From: Leadbetterella lacustris
GTDB taxonomy: Bacteria; Bacteroidota; Bacteroidia; Cytophagales; Spirosomataceae
Direction of reading: 5' to 3'
DNA length: 64,000 bases
Assembly: GCA_965234335.1 (NCBI GenBank)
Contig: OZ248425.1
Span: 124,001-188,000 of the forward strand
This document shows positions 43,501-51,771 of this stretch, in pieces; within the stretch, counting starts at the first letter, position 1, and each line of letters begins with the position of its first letter. The position numbers and the translations under genes were made by a program. The notes under the pieces were generated by a model that saw only the letters and a program-made list of their open reading frames with translations, did not search any database and was not told the origin of the DNA.

Positions 43501-44205
43501 ATGAAAAACAAAGTAGGTTTTATAACAGGTGGTTCGAAAGGTATTGGTTTAGGAATAGCCGAAGCTATGGTAAAAGAAAACATAAAAGTGGCCATAACAG
43601 GCAGAAATGCTGAGGCAGTGCATTCAGCGGTGGAGCTTTTGAACAATATAAGCCCTGATTCAGCCATCGGATTTGTGTCTGATGTTAGAAAACCCGCTGA
43701 TTTGGAGCAAAATGTGCAAGAAATCATGGCCAAATGGGGAAGTTTAGACTATGTTTTGGCCAATGCCGGAGTTGGTCATTTCGGAAATATCGAATCCCTG
43801 ACTGCCGAACAATGGAACGAAACCATAGACATTAACCTGACAGGAGTTTTTAACACGGTAAAGGCTTGTCTCAACCAAGTAATTGAAAGCAAGGGTTATA
43901 TCATCACTATTGCGAGCTTGGCCGGAACAAATTTCTTTGTAAACGGCTCAGCCTACAACGCAAGCAAGTTTGGGTTAGTAGGTTTCACGCAAGCACTTAT
44001 GCTTGATGTACGTAGCAAAGGCGTGAAAGTGACCACCATCATGCCTGGCTCGGTGACTTCTTATTTCAACGGACATATTCCATCAGATGCAGACGCTTGG
44101 AAAATCCAACCCGAAGATATTGGTCAAATGGTTATTGACCTCATAAAAATGCCAGCTCGTACACTTCCGAGTAAAATTGAGGTTAGACCTACTATGCCAG
44201 GGTGA
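43501..44205 (+). CDS. Short-chain dehydrogenase/reductase
   Basis: This 234-residue enzyme has the classical SDR set: FITGGSKGIGLGIAEAM (8-24) for NAD(P), LANAGVGHFG near 85, Ser in ITIASLAGTN near 135 and YNASKFGLVG (Tyr/Lys pair) near 152. The Ala/Gly-rich N-terminus suggests NADP use, but this is not certain. It is flanked by phrase repeats on both sides and is not clearly in an operon. The substrate is unknown. Confidence 0.9.
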   Translation: MKNKVGFITGGSKGIGLGIAEAMVKENIKVAITGRNAEAVHSAVELLNNISPDSAIGFVSDVRKPADLEQNVQEIMAKWGSLDYVLANAGVGHFGNIESLTAEQWNETIDINLTGVFNTVKACLNQVIESKGYIITIASLAGTNFFVNGSAYNASKFGLVGFTQALMLDVRSKGVKVTTIMPGSVTSYFNGHIPSDADAWKIQPEDIGQMVIDLIKMPARTLPSKIEVRPTMPG

Positions 44206-44209
44206 TTGG

Positions 44210-44350
44210 TTAATTGGTTAATGAAAACTCACATCAAGTATTAGAAATTCCATGATTAACACACTCATAATTAACACATTAAATCTCACATCAAGCATTA
44301 GAAGTTCGATTATTAACACATTAATAATTAACTAATTAACACACTAAAAC
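44210..44350. repeat. ATTAACACATTAATAATTAAC phrase region
   Basis: After the SDR gene the words AAAACTCACATCAAGTATTA, ATTAACACACTCATAATTAA, TCACATCAAGCATTAGAAG and TTAACACATTAATAATTAAC recur with variations. ACTCACATCAAG...TTAGAA and its near-copy TCTCACATCAAG...TTAGAAG form an imperfect direct repeat about 60 bases apart. Confidence 0.6.
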
Positions 44351-45349
44351 TCACTTACAATACTTATCCTGTAAGACTTTTGCTTTTTTCTGTTCCAAAA
44401 AAACCAATTGTTGGTAGTCTTTGCAGGCATCATCTTTGCGACGTAGCAGTATTAAACAAGCTGCATGTTGGTAATATGAGTTGATATTTAAAGGATTAAA
44501 GTTGATTGATTTTTGATAGTACGCTTCTGCTTGTTTATAGGCGGCACGTTCAAAAAAATCATTTCCGTAATTATAGTACATTTTAGAGTATTCCAAAGAA
44601 TCCACTACTGAGCTTGAGGTTCCCTCTGAGTAACTCAGATTATAATCATATTCAACCTCTACATTCACTTTCTCGCCCATGTATTCGGCAGGCTGCCATT
44701 TACCTCTAGTTTTATTTACCGCTGCAATGAGTTTGCCATTGTATTTATCGTTGGTAGAAGCCACTACGGCGACACCTTTTACAGCTCCAGTTTTAGTAAC
44801 TACAAACCGAACCACAAATCCGCCTTTTCTGTATTCTGGAAACCCAAATTTCTCGAAGACAAAATCCATAACGGCCATGTTTTTATCCACAAAATAAGGC
44901 TCAAGCTTTCCATTGACTTGCTGATAAACTCGTTCGCCACTTTTTGAAACATACGATATAGGAGTGTAAGTAAGGTCAAACAGTTTTTTGGGCATCAATT
45001 TTAGACTAATTGCTTGTGTTTCGTCAGCAAAGTCAGCCTGGTCAAGTATCAATTCTGTTTCTGTAAGTGACTTTATCTTAAACACTATCTTATTAAAAAC
45101 CAACATACTGTCTTTCAAAGTATAACTGTGATTGTACCTTCGCCCATTCGTAAATAAACTTAAGGAATCTTTAGAAAACACTTTTATATCGAAAGTAGAA
45201 TTTACATACGTTTGGTCATAAAGTCTACTTCCATCTTTAGATCGAATATCTGTTTTTTTCCAATCTTTGATTAACTCTTTTGAGAAGTCTCTCTGCCCGA
45301 AAGACTGCAAAACGCTCATAAAAAATAGGAATACAATGTATGGCCTCAT
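44351..45349 (-). CDS. Secreted TonB-C-terminal-like protein with TPR
   Basis: This 332-residue protein has a signal peptide (about 1-19, ending QSFGQ). The middle resembles the TonB C-terminal domain: GFVVRFVVTKTGAVKGVAVV near residue 181, then GKLIAAVNKTRGKWQPAEY. From about 255, MYYNYGNDFFERAAYKQAEA and YYQKSINFNPLNINSYYQHA form TPR repeats. The end has DACKDYQQL and DKYCK with two Cys. Such secreted TonB-like proteins are common in Bacteroidota with no proven energy-transducing role. It stands alone on its strand. Confidence 0.8.
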   Translation of the reverse strand: MRPYIVFLFFMSVLQSFGQRDFSKELIKDWKKTDIRSKDGSRLYDQTYVNSTFDIKVFSKDSLSLFTNGRRYNHSYTLKDSMLVFNKIVFKIKSLTETELILDQADFADETQAISLKLMPKKLFDLTYTPISYVSKSGERVYQQVNGKLEPYFVDKNMAVMDFVFEKFGFPEYRKGGFVVRFVVTKTGAVKGVAVVASTNDKYNGKLIAAVNKTRGKWQPAEYMGEKVNVEVEYDYNLSYSEGTSSSVVDSLEYSKMYYNYGNDFFERAAYKQAEAYYQKSINFNPLNINSYYQHAACLILLRRKDDACKDYQQLVFLEQKKAKVLQDKYCK

Positions 45350-45460
45350 GTTGAAAGGTTAAATTTTATGCTAATTAAATACGTTTTTGGGCAAAAAATA
45401 AAATCAAACGTAAAAAATATTAAAAAACCACCAAAATTGGCGGCTTATATTAACATTTCA

Positions 45461-45756
45461 TTATTTAACAGTCTTGAGATATTTAACCGCAAAACCAATT
45501 GCGTGAGTTATGGTATCTGTTATTTCATGTTGGTATTTAAGCCCCAGTATTTCCATAAAACTTAGTGGTTGTGTATTGCCAAAGGCGAGCGACAAAGTCC
45601 ATCTCTAAGCATAGCATAGCAATCCAAAGTCAGGCACTTCGGCATCATCAAAAGCCCCTTTGGTGTGGGTTCCCTTTACAATCGTTTTGATACTTTGTTT
45701 AACTCCAAACCCAGAATAACGGCTGTTCCTAAGGTATATTTATCAACTAAAATCAT
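45461..45756 (-). pseudogene. Unidentified decayed gene remnant
   Basis: On the minus strand from ATG at 45756 a short frame reads MILVDKYTLGTAVILGLELN then stops. Shifted by one base, a second frame reads KTIVKGTHTKGAFDDAEVPD then GLLCYA, an in-frame TAG, and goes on LAFGNTQPLSFMEILGLKYQ and TDTITHAIGFAVKYLKTVK to a stop at 45461. The amino acid composition looks protein-like, with one frameshift and one stop. I do not recognise the family. Confidence 0.4.
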
Positions 45757-45789
45757 CACTATTGTGGGTTAAAAGAGATTTCAGGAAAG

Positions 45790-46098
45790 TTAAAGGTGTA
45801 ATCTGCCGCAGTAATTGTAGGTTGGTGTTATTAATAAACAAATGTCCGACTTTAAAAAACTCCGTCCATTCTTTTCAGAATAAAATATCAAGTCCCTTGC
45901 ATCCCTCACTCCTGCCGACTTCTCCTTTCCTTTTTCCGAAAAAGCATCAAAGGCCTGTTTTCTAGCGACATTAACTTCCATGCTGTTAGCACCGTAGTTT
46001 TCACACACTATTTGGAAGAATTCAACAAGTTTTTCCAGGCATTTATATTCACTACAGGCGTTTACTTTGGCAGCACAAGCAATAAAAATACAATTCAT
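45790..46098 (-). CDS. Hypothetical 102-residue protein
   Basis: The frame encodes MNCIFIACAAKVNACSEYK, a helix-rich middle (CLEKLVEFFQIVCENYGAN) and a C-terminus with SDICLLITPTYNYCGRLHL. It has seven Cys. I recognise no family. It may be a real small protein, possibly with a broken or foreign C-terminus, because the last 20 residues run into a poorly coding stretch near the remnant at 45461-45756. Confidence 0.4.
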   Translation of the reverse strand: MNCIFIACAAKVNACSEYKCLEKLVEFFQIVCENYGANSMEVNVARKQAFDAFSEKGKEKSAGVRDARDLIFYSEKNGRSFLKSDICLLITPTYNYCGRLHL

Positions 46099-46225
46099 GT
46101 CATATTAGAAAAATGACAATTTCACTAGAAAGCATTAAATGAAAATTTGTGCCGTAATTGTTAAAAACGAGAAAAATCACAAAAACGTAATATTAAAAGG
46201 CTAATTTTCAAGGAATAACGCCATT

Positions 46226-47443
46226 TTAATCGACTTCAAGGTCGTCGCCACCGCCTAGCTCGAGGTATTGAATGGGAGCTATGGCGTTGCCAGCAATACC
46301 CTTTATGCTGCCATACATGTCTATGGTGTTTCCGATAACTTTTTCTATTTGCATTTCACGCTCTTTCCAGATTCTTTGCATTGCCCGCTTTTCTTTGTCA
46401 AGCTCACTTTTGAGGTTAGTAAAGCCATCCACAATAGCCTCCATCTGTTGCTTAAACTGGCTGCTGGTCAAGAAACTATACAACATTCCCATCTTGTCGG
46501 CTTTGTTGTCATTTACTGATTTGGCCATTTGGGTACGTATCAAAATCTCTCTCAAAACAAACACTAGACTCTTCACCTCATGAAAACCACAGACCCAAAC
46601 GCCATCCTTTTCACCAAATCTTTCGAATTCTTTCGGCATAGTTTGGGTAACCAACACCGCTATTTCAGCTCCCGTTTCACGTTGGTCAGTCTTCAGTTTT
46701 TCTATCCAATCGCCTCCGAAATTCTGTGTGCGTTTGCTTTCAAAAATAATCTTGCCACACACCTGCCCAAACTCATTGATAACCGTCTGAATGGCATCCG
46801 CACCTCGCTGCCCTTTCTTTATTTCGTCTATTTGGTCATACGGGAAAGCCTGGGTTAGCATCGATTCTATGGCCAGTTCTTGCACTTCGCCTTGTAGCTG
46901 CATAGAGCCTTGGTCGGCTTTGCGTTTCATTTCGTTTACAAGATCTACTTGAGCTTTCAGTTTTTGTTCAAAGTCCTTTTTGACCAATTCAAACTCGTCG
47001 TCTTTCCGTTTTTTAGCGGCTTCTTCTATCTCTTTTGTTTTTTCGAGCATCGTTTTTTCTAGCTGGATTTTCATCAATTCCTGCTCATTTTTCAGGTTTT
47101 GCTCTTTTTTCAAAAGCTCTATCTCCTTTTCTCTACTCAGAATTATCTGTTTTTGCTTCTGCTCATTGTCTTCTTTGAGAGCGGCCAGCATGGCTGCATT
47201 TTTTTCATCCGAACGTTTTTGGGCCTCGGTTTGGGCTATAGCCCACATTTTTTTCTTTTCTTCTTGTTCAAAAACCCGCTTCTCTTCGGCCATTTTGGTT
47301 TTCAACTCCTCTATTTTCAAGGCATTTATTTTTTCTTGGGCTTCGATACCTTTCTTGAGTTCTATCTCCAAATGTTTTTGCAAAGCTTCGCCAGCATCAA
47401 ACTGATGGCCGCAGTTAGGACAAGTAGTAAGGTTTTGTTTCAT
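46226..47443 (-). CDS. DUF2130 family protein (coiled coil plus nuclease-like domain)
   Basis: This 405-residue protein starts with a zinc-ribbon-like CPNCGHQF (Cys8, Cys11). A long charged coiled coil rich in Glu and Lys follows (about 20-190). The C-terminal domain has QRGADAIQTVINEFGQVCGK then IIFESKRTQNFGGDWIEKLK. The Asp and the E-S-K triple look like a PD-(D/E)xK nuclease core, as in RmuC-type proteins; that fold is inferred from pattern only. It ends acidic (GGGDDLEVD). The family is widespread and its function is not settled. It stands alone on the minus strand. Confidence 0.88.
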   Translation of the reverse strand: MKQNLTTCPNCGHQFDAGEALQKHLEIELKKGIEAQEKINALKIEELKTKMAEEKRVFEQEEKKKMWAIAQTEAQKRSDEKNAAMLAALKEDNEQKQKQIILSREKEIELLKKEQNLKNEQELMKIQLEKTMLEKTKEIEEAAKKRKDDEFELVKKDFEQKLKAQVDLVNEMKRKADQGSMQLQGEVQELAIESMLTQAFPYDQIDEIKKGQRGADAIQTVINEFGQVCGKIIFESKRTQNFGGDWIEKLKTDQRETGAEIAVLVTQTMPKEFERFGEKDGVWVCGFHEVKSLVFVLREILIRTQMAKSVNDNKADKMGMLYSFLTSSQFKQQMEAIVDGFTNLKSELDKEKRAMQRIWKEREMQIEKVIGNTIDMYGSIKGIAGNAIAPIQYLELGGGDDLEVD

Positions 47444-47694
47444 TGGTTATAATTTTACCGCTAGGTGGCTATGACGCAAAGGAAGATATCTCCTAATGAG
47501 CCTTTAGACATTTCATTTATGATTCCGATGAGTTCTTGAAAAAACCCATTTTACAAAAGTAATGAAAATAAAAAACGTCTGGGAAAATGATAAGGAATTT
47601 AGCAGATGGATGATAAAATATTCCCTTGATTTGAATAACCAATAAAATTTGAGTATTTGTAAATAACAAAACAATTCTCAGTATAATTTTACGA

Positions 47695-47990
47695 ATGGAC
47701 ATCTTAAAAAATAATAAGAAAGCCCTTTCAGCATTGTGTGAAACTCATAATGTGAATGAATTATATTTTTTTGGATCTGTCCTTGCTGATTCAATTTGCA
47801 GATATCGATTTAAAAAACTATTTCGAAAACTACATGGACCTGAAAGAAAAACTAGAGTGCCTTTTTAATAGAAAAGTAGATTTAGTTGAGAATCAAGCTG
47901 TAAAAAACCCCATTTTTAGAAAAGTGCTGTATCGTGAAAAAATACTGGTTTATGAACGAAAAAGTGCTTTAATATCTCTTCGACATTAAA
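47695..47990 (+). pseudogene. MntA-like nucleotidyltransferase, deleted and frameshifted
   Basis: From ATG at 47695 the frame reads MDILKNNKKALSALCETHN and NELYFFGSV, the start of a minimal nucleotidyltransferase. It then passes into a wrong frame. In another frame LLIQFADIDLKNYFENYMDL and ECLFNRKVDLVENQAVKN give the family's C-terminus. The part between FGSV and LLIQF, which normally holds the rest of the GSxxR...SDID metal-binding core, is lost. The gene is therefore a deletion-bearing pseudogene. In intact modules MntA is the antitoxin that AMPylates HepT, whose gene follows here. Confidence 0.85.
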
Positions 47991-48298
47991 TATGCCATCG
48001 AAGAAATAGAAACATTTCTTTCAGGTCAACCTAAACAATTTGAAGCCTATCAAAGTAATCTTATGCTAAAACGAGCAATAGAAAGAAACCTTGAAATTGC
48101 GGGAGAAGCAATGAGCCGTATTTTAAAAGAAGACCCAGAGATTGCAATTTCAAATGCGAAAAGAATAATCGGGCTGAGAAATCAAATAATTCACGGATAC
48201 GACAGTGTTTCAGACGAAAATATTTGGGCGATTTTGATAAATCACATGCCACTTTAAAAGAAAAAATTGAAAGTTTAATAAAATCAATCATGATTTAA
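47952..48298 (+). pseudogene. HepT-like HEPN RNase toxin, two lesions
   Basis: From ATG at 47952 codon 7 is TAA, after which the frame continues YLFDIKYAIEEIETFLSGQP, MLKRAIERNLEIAGEAMSRI and RIIGLRNQIIHGYDSVSDEN. The HEPN catalytic motif RNQIIH (RxxxxH) is intact. At NHMPL a T is missing, so the frame stops at 48257. With the T restored it would run LKEKIESLIKSIMI to a stop at 48298. An internal start at ATG 48063 could still make a shortened protein, which lacks the first helix. Family role: RNase toxin of the MntA/HepT module. Confidence 0.82.
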
Positions 48299-48317
48299 AA
48301 AACTTTCAATCCAACCA

Positions 48318-49166
48318 TCACCCCCAAGCCACAGCAGTCTGCATTTGCTCACCAAGTCCTTCAATACCAAGCTTAACCACATCACCGGCTTTCAAATAAA
48401 CAGGTGGCTTAAAGCCTAATCCTACCCCCGCAGGCGTACCCGTAGAAATGACATCGCCAGGAAGTAAGGTCATGAAATTGCTAAGGTAACTTACAATTTG
48501 AGGAATGTTGAATATGAGGTCATTGGTGTTTGAATCTTGTATTTTTTTGCCGTTTAATTCTAACCAAAGGTTAAGATTGTGCGGGTCGGCCACTTCGTCT
48601 TTGGTAGCCATAAATGGCCCCAACGGTGCAAATGTATCGCATGATTTCCCCTTCACCCACTGTCCGCCACGCTCTAACTGAAACTCACGCTCGGAGTAAT
48701 CGTTGTGCAAAGCATATCCGGCCACATAATCCATAGCGGACTCTTCGGTTATATAAGATACTTTTTTACCAATAACCACCGCCAATTCTACCTCCCAGTC
48801 GGTTTTTACAGAGTTTTTTGGAATAATAACGTTATCGTTTGGTCCACAAAGTGCGGTTGTAGCTTTAAAGAAAACCACAGGTTCTTTTGGCACATCCATA
48901 CCAGACTCTGCAGCATGTTTGGCGTAGTTTAGGCCTATACATATAATTTTTGAAGGTCTTGCCACGCAAGAGCCCAATCTTTCGCTTTCTGATACTTCCG
49001 GACATTCGTTGGTTTTCAACCATTCCGCCAACCTTTTTAAGCCGTTAGTTGCAAAGAATTGTTCATTGTAATCTTCTCCAAAAGCACTTACGTCTAGTCT
49101 TTTGCCTTCCACAGTTAATACACCCGGTTTTTCGTTTTCAAAAGCTCCAAATCTTATTAATTTCAT
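48318..49166 (-). CDS. Fumarylacetoacetate hydrolase family protein
   Basis: This 282-residue enzyme has the FAH fold. IICIGLNYAKHAAESGMDVP near residue 73 and VVFFKATTALCGPNDN near 97 precede the metal-binding EVELAVVIGKKVSYI near 128. YSEREFQLERGGQWVKGK near 157 and GDVISTGTPAGVGLGFKPP near 240 follow. Members cleave C-C bonds or hydrolyse acylpyruvates and dioxo-sugar acids such as L-2,4-diketo-3-deoxyrhamnonate. The neighbour is an SDR gene 115 bases upstream on the same strand, a pairing known from non-phosphorylated sugar-acid pathways. Confidence 0.9.
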   Translation of the reverse strand: MKLIRFGAFENEKPGVLTVEGKRLDVSAFGEDYNEQFFATNGLKRLAEWLKTNECPEVSESERLGSCVARPSKIICIGLNYAKHAAESGMDVPKEPVVFFKATTALCGPNDNVIIPKNSVKTDWEVELAVVIGKKVSYITEESAMDYVAGYALHNDYSEREFQLERGGQWVKGKSCDTFAPLGPFMATKDEVADPHNLNLWLELNGKKIQDSNTNDLIFNIPQIVSYLSNFMTLLPGDVISTGTPAGVGLGFKPPVYLKAGDVVKLGIEGLGEQMQTAVAWG

Positions 49167-49281
49167 ATTTTTTTGTTTTATAACACCAAGTCGTTAAGGC
49201 ACGAAGAAGTTAATGTCTCCAATCTACAAAACTTGACTTTTTTTTTGAATAAATGTATATTTTTCAGCGACTTACACGCCA

Positions 49282-50055
49282 TTAATTGTTCAATTTCACA
49301 AAGCCACCGTCTATAACATAGTCGTTCCCCGTCACAAAACTTGCTTCGTCTGAGGATAAGTAAACCACCATGGCGGCTATTTCTTCAGGCTTGGCCATTC
49401 TGCCGATGGGCTGTGTCTGAGAGAGTTTCTCAAACATTTCTTTCTCCTTTCCTGGGTAATTTTTCTTGATGAAACCATCCACAAAAGGCGTATGAACCCT
49501 TGCAGGAGACACGCTGTTGCAACGGATATTGTCAGCCACATAGTCACGGGCCACCTGCAAAGTCATGCTATAAATAGCTCCTTTGCTCATCGAATACGCA
49601 AATCTATCCGGAATACCCACCGTAGCCGCAATAGACGCCATGTTGATGATTACTCCTCCTCCATTATTGACCATGAAAGGAATAACGGCATGCATACAAT
49701 TGTACGGCCCTTTGATATTGATACTATAAATTTTATCCATATCGGCCTCCTCCGTAGTTTCTACGGTACCAATATGAGCAATTCCGGCATTGTTTACCAA
49801 AATATTGATGGGCTGAATGGCATTAATTTTGGCCATTTTTTTCATCACCAATTCTTGGTTGGATACGTCCACTTTATGACAATAGGCCATTCCGCCACTG
49901 GCATTAATAAGATCCGCCTCACGCTCAGCAAGGTCAATGTTGAGTTCAAAAATATGTACCGTGGCCCCCTGCTTAGCAAATGCCCTGGAAATTTCGAGAC
50001 CGATACCACTGGCTCCTCCAGTGACTACTGCTACTTTTTTGTGAAGTTTAAACAT
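49282..50055 (-). CDS. SDR family oxidoreductase
   Basis: This 257-residue enzyme has VVTGGASGIGLEISRAFAKQ near residue 10, an NAD-favouring Glu after strand two (HIFELNIDLAE), LVNNAGIAHIGT near 86, INMASIAATVG near 137 and YSMSKGAIYSM near 153 (Tyr/Lys pair). SSDEASFVTGNDYVIDGG near 232 is the C-terminal cofactor segment. Together with the FAH-family gene on the same strand it may act in rhamnose/fucose-type sugar-acid breakdown, for instance oxidising a 2-keto-3-deoxy acid. Another sugar-alcohol substrate is possible. Confidence 0.9.
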   Translation of the reverse strand: MFKLHKKVAVVTGGASGIGLEISRAFAKQGATVHIFELNIDLAEREADLINASGGMAYCHKVDVSNQELVMKKMAKINAIQPINILVNNAGIAHIGTVETTEEADMDKIYSINIKGPYNCMHAVIPFMVNNGGGVIINMASIAATVGIPDRFAYSMSKGAIYSMTLQVARDYVADNIRCNSVSPARVHTPFVDGFIKKNYPGKEKEMFEKLSQTQPIGRMAKPEEIAAMVVYLSSDEASFVTGNDYVIDGGFVKLNN

Positions 50056-50148
50056 CCCAATTTTTTGATTTATAGAGAAAATCCAATTTTAGTCAAAAAT
50101 AAGATAGTTTTTTCGAAGAAAAAAGTAAATAAAAAATCTATCACAAAA

Positions 50149-50179
50149 TTTGACAGAATCATTTTTTTGCCTAATTTTG
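50149..50179 (+). promoter_or_regulatory. Promoter of the tRNA-His gene
   Basis: TTTG at 50149-50152 and TAATTTTG at 50172-50179 are separated by 19 bases, the usual Bacteroidota layout. The tRNA begins 17 bases later. Confidence 0.75.
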
Positions 50180-50195
50180 CACTCCAATTCAATAC

Positions 50196-50270
50196 GGAGG
50201 TTATAGCTCAGTTGGTTAGAGCACTGGTTTGTGGTGCCGGGGGTCGTGGGTTCGAGCCCCATTAGCCTCC
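50196..50270 (+). tRNA. tRNA-His (GTG anticodon)
   Basis: The gene folds as a cloverleaf. The acceptor stem pairs GAGGTTA with TAGCCTC, with a G at -1 (50196) opposite C73 (50270), the tRNA-His identity feature. U8 and A9 follow the acceptor stem. The anticodon loop TTGTGGT carries GTG. The T loop TTCGAGC is flanked by GTGGG and CCCAT. CCA is not encoded. A terminator follows. Confidence 0.95.
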
Positions 50271-50279
50271 CCGTATTTA

Positions 50280-50307
50280 GCGAGTCTTTTTAAGGCTCGC
50301 TTTTTTT
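50280..50307 (+). terminator. Terminator after tRNA-His
   Basis: GCGAGTC and GGCTCGC form a 7-bp stem with one wobble pair, followed by seven T residues. Confidence 0.8.
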
Positions 50308-50323
50308 GTGCCTTTTTTTTCTT

Positions 50324-50479
50324 GAGTTTGTTCCAAAACGGATTTAGATGGATTAGTCACGGATTTATTAGCTTTTTTCTTGGATTTTTTTACAATTTCA
50401 AAAAGACCTACCCAACTTAAGTTTGCTCAAACACGAATTTTGTTGGATTGGGCACGGTTTTATTGGCTTTTTTTTCTGG
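50324..50479. repeat. Imperfect 60-bp direct duplication after tRNA-His
   Basis: Two diverged copies lie at about 50324-50383 and 50419-50479. Copy one contains GAGTTTGTTCCAAAACGG and GTCACGGATTTATTAGC. Copy two contains AAGTTTGCTCAAACACG and GGCACGGTTTTATTGGC, both ending in T-rich tails and TGG. The rest of the 50308-50762 gap shows no gene. The CACGG word links it to the phrase repeats at the window start. Confidence 0.6.
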
Positions 50480-50708
50480 TAGTCTGTCCATTTTACTTTT
50501 TAAGCAAACTTCAAATTAATTTGTCTCTTGGGAGCAAATCCCCTTTAAAAAGCCATATCTTAGTATTTTCTAACAGCTTGGCTTGTAATTCAGTGAAGAA
50601 ATATAGATTTAGATTCAAAACATTAAATTGACTTTATATCGACAATTTGTGGCATTTCGATTAAAATTGATGTTTTTTCAACATATTCAATCAATTATTC
50701 TAAATAAA

Positions 50709-50738
50709 TTGCATTTTTAAGATGCTTTGTTAATTTTG
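50709..50738 (+). promoter_or_regulatory. Promoter of the alpha-E/Anbu operon
   Basis: TTG at 50709-50711, a 19-base spacer and TAATTTTG at 50731-50738 form a good Bacteroidota promoter, 24 bases before the ATG. Confidence 0.72.
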
Positions 50739-50762
50739 AACAAATAATAAAACCAAAGAAAA

Positions 50763-51710
50763 ATGTTAAGTAGAGTTGCTAATTCCATCTATTGGATGAA
50801 TCGCTACATTGAGCGAGTTGAAAATTACGCTCGTTTTGTAAGTGTCAATATTAACCTTTCATACGATTTGCCCGGTATGATTTCTGAGCAATGGGGATTG
50901 CTGCTTGAGGCTACGCACGACAGAGAAACCTTTGACAAACTCTATCCCGAAGAAACAGAAGACAAAATCATATATTTTATAACTTTTGACCCACAAAACC
51001 CCAACTCTATCTATAATATTCTTGGCAATGCCCGTGAAAATGCCCGAACAGTTAAGGAAACACTTCCTAAAGAAATCTGGGAACATTTGAACAGTTTCTA
51101 TTTGAGTTTTAAGCAGTTTTCGACCAACAAAAAACTTGACTTTGAAGAACTCCCGAAGTTTTATGAAAACATAAAACAGCAATGCCAACTCTTTGCGGGC
51201 ATGATAGACGGCACTTTGCTAAGAGATGAGGCCTATTATTTTGCAAACATGGGCAAATTTTTGGAAAGAGCCGACAAAACCTCCAGGTTCTTGGATATTG
51301 GATACTTTAACTTTAAGTCGGTTTCTGATATTAAAACAGTAAATCCTCAGGATTTATTGGTTTGGTCGGCAGTATTGAAGTCTGTGAGTGCATTTAATAT
51401 GTATCGCCAACAATACAAAAGTCTTCGTCAAGAAAACATCATAGAGTTTTTGATAAAAGACCGTGATTTTCCGAGAGCCATTTGCCACAGCATCAAAAAA
51501 GCCGAATATGCCATTTACAGAATTTCAGGTACTAGGCCACAAGACAGCTATTCCAACCAAGCCGAGAAAGCGATTACTCAACTTAAGCATGAGATTGATT
51601 TTACGGAAACCAACGAGATTATCAAATACGGCCTTCATAAGTATCTAAATGATTTTCAAGTCAAAAATAACATCATCGACCAAGAAATTTTCAAGGTATA
51701 TTTTGCATAA
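50763..51710 (+). CDS. Alpha-E domain protein
   Basis: This 315-residue all-helical protein begins MLSRVANSIYWMNRYIERVE, the recognised start of alpha-E (DUF403) proteins, with ANMGKFLERADKTSRFLDI near residue 162 and HSIKKAEYAIYRISG near 241. Alpha-E proteins are found in operons with a transglutaminase-like protein, the proteasome-like Anbu and a circularly permuted ATP-grasp protein, thought to make or process a peptide. The two first partners follow here, but no ATP-grasp gene is adjacent. Confidence 0.9.
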   Translation: MLSRVANSIYWMNRYIERVENYARFVSVNINLSYDLPGMISEQWGLLLEATHDRETFDKLYPEETEDKIIYFITFDPQNPNSIYNILGNARENARTVKETLPKEIWEHLNSFYLSFKQFSTNKKLDFEELPKFYENIKQQCQLFAGMIDGTLLRDEAYYFANMGKFLERADKTSRFLDIGYFNFKSVSDIKTVNPQDLLVWSAVLKSVSAFNMYRQQYKSLRQENIIEFLIKDRDFPRAICHSIKKAEYAIYRISGTRPQDSYSNQAEKAITQLKHEIDFTETNEIIKYGLHKYLNDFQVKNNIIDQEIFKVYFA

Positions 51711-51737
51711 ATCAGGGTTTTAATAGACTGAAAAGAC

Positions 51738-51745
51738 TAAATTTG
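51738..51745 (+). promoter_or_regulatory. -7 element TAAATTTG before the Anbu-like gene
   Basis: TAAATTTG lies 27 bases before the ATG of the protease gene in the short gap after alpha-E. It could be a second start site in the operon. A -33 box was not seen. Confidence 0.4.
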
Positions 51746-51771
51746 CATCGAATCATTATTAAAACAACAGA

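Noticed and set aside
44210..44350. Attachment site or insertion-element end
   Set aside because: The repeats are degenerate and low in complexity; no transposase, integrase or target duplication is visible.
46980..47405. 141-residue plus-strand frame inside the DUF2130 gene
   Set aside because: It is Ser/Phe-rich and antisense to the Lys/Glu coiled coil, a normal shadow of that composition.
49492..50265. 257-residue plus-strand frame across the SDR gene and tRNA-His
   Set aside because: It is antisense to a clear SDR enzyme and runs into the tRNA; no family similarity was seen.
50196..50479. tRNA-His as an integration site for a mobile island
   Set aside because: No integrase follows and no direct repeat of the tRNA 3' end was found in the window; the 60-base duplication downstream does not match the tRNA.
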